Below, piece after piece: positions 60,942 through 64,000 of a DNA stretch of 64,000 nucleotides (position 1 is the first letter of the stretch; each line of letters starts with the position of its first letter). The stretch lies in the NCBI RefSeq assembly GCF_900091445.1, contig NZ_LT607733.1, positions 4,057,001 through 4,121,000 on the forward strand, in the 5' to 3' direction. The position numbers and the translations under genes were made by a program. This DNA is from Micromonospora echinofusca. GTDB taxonomy: Bacteria; Actinomycetota; Actinomycetes; Mycobacteriales; Micromonosporaceae. The notes under the pieces are model-generated. The model saw only the letters and a list, made by a program, of their open reading frames with translations. It was not told the DNA's origin and did no database searches.

Positions 60942-62270
60942 TCAGCTGACCAGCGGCCGCAGGTCCGCCCGGGGCGGCGTCCACTCCCCCGCCGCCGCGG
61001 CGACCTGCTCGCCGGAACGGATGTCCTTCACCTCGTCGGCCGCGCCGTCCGCCCCCGGGAACCACACGTACGGGATGCCCCGCCGCTCGGCGTAGCGGAT
61101 CTGCTTGCCGAACTTCGCCGCGCTCGGCGACACCTCGGTCGATACGCCCCGCGAGCGCAGCGCCTCGGCCACCCGGTTGCTGGCGGCACGCCGCTCCTCG
61201 CTGGTCACCGCGACGAGGACGCAGGTCGGCACGTCGCGCGACACCGACAGCGCCCCGGCGCCGAAGAGCAGCCCGAGCAGCCGGGTCACCCCGATCGAGA
61301 TGCCCACCCCCGGGAAGCGGGTGGCGCCGGCGCTGGCCAGGTTGTCGTACCGGCCGCCGGAGCAGATCGAGCCGAAGCGCTCGTAGCCGACCAGCTGCGT
61401 CTCGTAGACGGTGCCGGTGTAGTAGTCCAGGCCACGGGCGATGCGCAGGTCGGCCACGCACAGCCCCGGCGAGTGCGCGGCGGCCGTCTCGACGACCCGG
61501 ACCAGCTCCTCGACGCCCTCGTCGAGCAGCGGGTCACTGACGCCCAGGGCGCGTACGGCGTCGGCGAAGGAGGCGTCCGGCGCGGAGATCTCCGCCAGCG
61601 CCAGACACGCCTTCGCCTGCGCCTCGCTCGCCCCGGCGGTCTGCGCCAGCAGCTCGGCCACCTTCGCCGGGCCGATCTTGTCGAGCTTGTCCACCGCGCG
61701 CAGGGCCGCCTCGGGGTCGGTCAGCCCGATGCCCCGGTAGAAGCCCTCGCAGATCTTGCGGTTGTTGACCTGGATCCGCACCGGCGGGATCGGCAGCGAA
61801 CGCAGCGCGTCGCCGATCACCAGCGGCATCTCGGCCTCGTGGTGCGCCGCGAGGGTGTCCCGGTCGACGATGTCGATGTCGGCCTGGAGGAACTCGCGGT
61901 AGCGCCCCTCCTGCGGCCGCTCGCCCCGCCACACCTTCTGGATCTGGTAGCGGCGGAACGGGAACTGGAGCTTGCCGGCGTTCTCCAGCACGTAGCGGGC
62001 GAACGGCACGGTCAGGTCGAAGTGCAGGCCGAGCGCGTCGTCGCCGGCCGGGCCGTCGGTGTCGGCCTGAAGGCGCCGGATCAGGTAGACCTCCTTGGAG
62101 GTCTCCCCCTTGCGCAGCAACTGGTCCAGCGGCTCCACCGCGCGGGTCTCCAGCGGGGCGAAGCCGTACAGCTCGAAGGTGTCGCGGATCCTGTCGAGGA
62201 CGTACTGCTCGATCATCCGCTGCGCGGGCGTCCACTCCGGGAAGCCGGAGATGGGCGTGGGCTTGCTCAT
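60942..62270 (-). CDS. hisS: Histidyl-tRNA synthetase
   Basis: Charges tRNA-His. The 442-aa class II enzyme has motif 2 FRRYQIQKVWRGERPQEGRYREF (pieces QIQKVWRGERP and GRYREF), HisA signature ARGLDYYTGTVYE, motif 3 FPGVGISIGVTRL and a C-terminal anticodon-binding domain. ATG start 62270 (MSKPTPISGFPEW). Position next to the metallohydrolase and cyclophilin genes is conserved in actinobacteria. Confidence 0.97.
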   Translation of the reverse strand: MSKPTPISGFPEWTPAQRMIEQYVLDRIRDTFELYGFAPLETRAVEPLDQLLRKGETSKEVYLIRRLQADTDGPAGDDALGLHFDLTVPFARYVLENAGKLQFPFRRYQIQKVWRGERPQEGRYREFLQADIDIVDRDTLAAHHEAEMPLVIGDALRSLPIPPVRIQVNNRKICEGFYRGIGLTDPEAALRAVDKLDKIGPAKVAELLAQTAGASEAQAKACLALAEISAPDASFADAVRALGVSDPLLDEGVEELVRVVETAAAHSPGLCVADLRIARGLDYYTGTVYETQLVGYERFGSICSGGRYDNLASAGATRFPGVGISIGVTRLLGLLFGAGALSVSRDVPTCVLVAVTSEERRAASNRVAEALRSRGVSTEVSPSAAKFGKQIRYAERRGIPYVWFPGADGAADEVKDIRSGEQVAAAAGEWTPPRADLRPLVS

Positions 62271-62354
62271 GATGCTCCGTTCGCGGTCCCGCGCGGTCGG
62301 CGCGGGCGAAGAGTCGGCGCGGCCGGCCACGGCCGCGGGAGTCGGTGCGGCCGG

Positions 62355-63071
62355 TCAGAGGCCGCGGGCGGGGGCCGCCGGTCGCGCGCCGCCGCCCGCC
62401 ACCTCGACGAGGTACGGGTTGGTCGCGCGCTCGCGGCCGATGGTGGTCGCGGGGCCGTGGCCGGGCAGCACGACGGTGTCGTCGGCCAGCGGGAGGATCT
62501 TGTCCCGGAGGCTGGTGACCATCCTCGTCATGCTGCCGCCCGGCAGGTCGGTGCGGCCGATGGAGCCGGCGAACAGGACGTCGCCGGAGAGGCAGAGCTG
62601 ATCCGCCTCCCACGACGAGCCGGCGGCCGGCAGTCGGAAGAGCACCGACCCGCCGGTATGGCCCGGGGCGTGGTCGACGGTGATCTCCAGCCCGGCGAGG
62701 GCGAGCGTGGCGCCGTCGGTCAGCTCGGCCACGTCCTCCGGCTCGGTGTACGGCAGCCGCCCGCCGAAGAGCGCCCTGAGGTCCGCCGACAGCCCCTTGG
62801 CCGGGTCGGCGAGCATCTCCCGGTCGCCGGGGTGCACGTACGCGGTGATGCCGCGCGCGCCGCAGACCGGCGCCACCGAGAACGTGTGGTCGAGGTGGCC
62901 GTGGGTGAGCAGGACGGCGGCCGGGTGCAGCCGATGCTCGGCCAGCAGGGCGTCGAGCCGGTCGAGCACCCCGATGCCGGGGTCGACCACCACGCACTGC
63001 TCCCCCGGCGCGGCGGCCACCACGTAGCAGTTGGTGCCGAAGGCGTCCGCGGGAAAGCCGGCCACGAGCAC
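62355..63071 (-). CDS. Metallo-beta-lactamase-fold hydrolase (glyoxalase II-like)
   Basis: 238-aa zinc hydrolase. Metal motif LLTHGHLDHTFSV (His57, His59, Asp61, His62), further ligands in APGHTGGSV, LSGDVLFAGSIGRTD and LPGHGPATT. GTG 63071 chosen because AAGGGGAG precedes it by five bases. Resembles the Rv2581c-type protein next to hisS in mycobacteria; a true glyoxalase II role is unproven. The 63072-63360 gap to the cyclophilin gene has no gene. Confidence 0.92.
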   Translation of the reverse strand: MLVAGFPADAFGTNCYVVAAAPGEQCVVVDPGIGVLDRLDALLAEHRLHPAAVLLTHGHLDHTFSVAPVCGARGITAYVHPGDREMLADPAKGLSADLRALFGGRLPYTEPEDVAELTDGATLALAGLEITVDHAPGHTGGSVLFRLPAAGSSWEADQLCLSGDVLFAGSIGRTDLPGGSMTRMVTSLRDKILPLADDTVVLPGHGPATTIGRERATNPYLVEVAGGGARPAAPARGL

Positions 63072-63360
63072 GTCCGCTCCCCTTCCGTCGAATCCGTTGC
63101 CTGTCAGCAGCCTATCGGGCGGGGCGACCGGGTTCTGCGCGTGCGTCCGGGGCGTCCCGAGTGGCACCGGTCGCGTGCGTCCCGTGGGCCCGACCGGGCG
63201 CAGTGACGCGTTCCGATAAACCCGGCCCGGACCTCGTACACCACTTTCCCAGCCGGTAGCCGTACACTCTGGCGGGCGTGTGGCGTGGCGCACCCGCCGT
63301 CGAACGGGCGCAGGACGCCCGACCACCGGTGACGACCAGGGTAGAGGAAGGGGAGCACGG

Positions 63361-64000
63361 GTGGCTTCCAGCAGGGACCGGCAGCGCAAACTGGCGCGGG
63401 CCAAGCTCGACCGGCAACTCGCCCGCCGGGCCGCCGCAGTCAGACGCCGCCGGCAGATCCAGGCCGGTGTCGGCGTCGCCGTCGTACTCGTGCTCATCGT
63501 GGCCGGCTCGGCGTGGGCGCTGGGCGCCTTCGACGACGAGCCGAAGGAGAACACGGCCACCGAGGACGTCTGCCTGTGGACCCCGCAGGACGCCACCGCG
63601 AACACCAACCTCAAGGACGTCGGCACCCCGGCCACCCAGGGGCTGCCCACCGACGGCGTACGCCCGATGACCGTCACCACCAACCAGGGCGCGCCCATCA
63701 CCGTCGAGCTGGACCTGGCCGGCGCCCCCTGCGCGGCGGCGAGCATCGCCCACCTGGCCAGCCGGTCGTTCTACGACAACACCAAGTGCCACGAGATCAC
63801 CGCCGAGGGCGCGGTGCGCTGCGGCGACCCCAGCGGCACCGGGCTCGGCGGCCCCACCTACTCGTTCTACGACGAGAACGTCCCCACCGCGCCGTCGGCG
63901 AGCCCCGCGGCCGGCCAGCCCGCGACCTACCCGAAGGGCACGGTCGCGATGGTCGCCAACCCGCCGGGCGCCAACGGCAGCCAGTTCCTGATGTTCTTCA
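63361..64000 (+). CDS. Membrane-anchored cyclophilin-type peptidyl-prolyl isomerase (5' part)
   Basis: Open from GTG 63361 to the window edge (213 residues, no stop). Basic N-terminus (RQRKLARAKLDRQLARR), one transmembrane helix (about 34-54), spacer with one Cys, then a cyclophilin domain from about residue 100 with AAASIAHLASRSFYDNTKCHEI and the active-site GANGSQFLMFF at the end. AGGAAGGGGAG precedes the start. TACACT upstream (about 63264) may be its -10. Corresponds to the ppiB position beside hisS in mycobacteria. Confidence 0.9.
   Translation, partial: MASSRDRQRKLARAKLDRQLARRAAAVRRRRQIQAGVGVAVVLVLIVAGSAWALGAFDDEPKENTATEDVCLWTPQDATANTNLKDVGTPATQGLPTDGVRPMTVTTNQGAPITVELDLAGAPCAAASIAHLASRSFYDNTKCHEITAEGAVRCGDPSGTGLGGPTYSFYDENVPTAPSASPAAGQPATYPKGTVAMVANPPGANGSQFLMFF

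Overview
The window is very GC-rich, with strong G/C at third codon positions, Shine-Dalgarno-led GTG/ATG starts and many 1-8 bp ATGA/GTGA gene overlaps. It carries actinobacterial markers: BldD, the H2TH-type integration host factor MihF, and a PyrR-type pyr operon. The gene content and intergenic repeats best fit a Micromonospora-like member of the Micromonosporaceae. No rRNA, tRNA, CRISPR array, transposase or prophage gene was seen; almost everything is chromosomal housekeeping with accessory insertions.

Layout. 1-14058 (minus strand) is the pyrimidine operon pyrR-pyrB-pyrC-carA-carB-pyrD-bioA-pyrF, followed by mihF, a degenerate guanylate-kinase-like gene, rpoZ, coaBC and the start of metK. 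bldD (14343-14831, plus) faces away from pyrR and ends at a shared terminator with nusB. 14964-22000 holds nusB, efp, aroQ, aroB, aroK and aroC, with a WYL regulator/alpha-beta hydrolase pair inserted between aroB and aroK. 22005-36888 is an accessory block that separates aroC from aroE: a CPA1-type antiporter, then an exopolysaccharide locus (GT2, split Alg13/Alg14-type transferase, kinase-fold protein, sulfotransferase, Wzx-like flippase, Wzy-like polymerase, Wzz-like protein, hexapeptide acyltransferase), a secreted delta-60 propeller protein and a secreted GH26 enzyme. 37042-54050 resumes the conserved order aroE-mltG-ruvX-alaS-(two small membrane genes)-(giant Pro-rich membrane protein)-rarA ... 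aspS, interrupted by GNAT, ArsR/MFS and SDR genes. 54197-60872 is mostly accessory: two anchored unknown proteins, a decayed MFS gene, a streptogrisin-like protease, an SGNH hydrolase, HxlR/thioesterase and an acyl-ACP desaturase. 60942-64000 ends with hisS, a metallo-beta-lactamase-fold hydrolase and a membrane-anchored cyclophilin cut by the window edge.

How it fits together. The backbone resembles two conserved actinobacterial blocks (as in Mycobacterium tuberculosis, pyrR...metK and relA/ppiB-hisS-aspS-rarA-alaS-ruvX-mltG-aroE-aroC-aroK-aroB-aroQ-efp-nusB), joined here at bldD. Regulation is readable in several places: a PyrR-type RNA hairpin abutting the pyrR Shine-Dalgarno, BldD-box candidates at bldD, perfect palindromes ahead of an ArsR/MFS operon and a desaturase, and an inverted repeat inside overlapping HxlR/thioesterase promoters. 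A dispersed palindromic repeat (three copies) and a 33-bp direct repeat (two copies) occupy intergenic gaps. The best candidates for something undescribed are the sulfotransferase-containing exopolysaccharide island, the degenerate guanylate kinase, and the repeat families.
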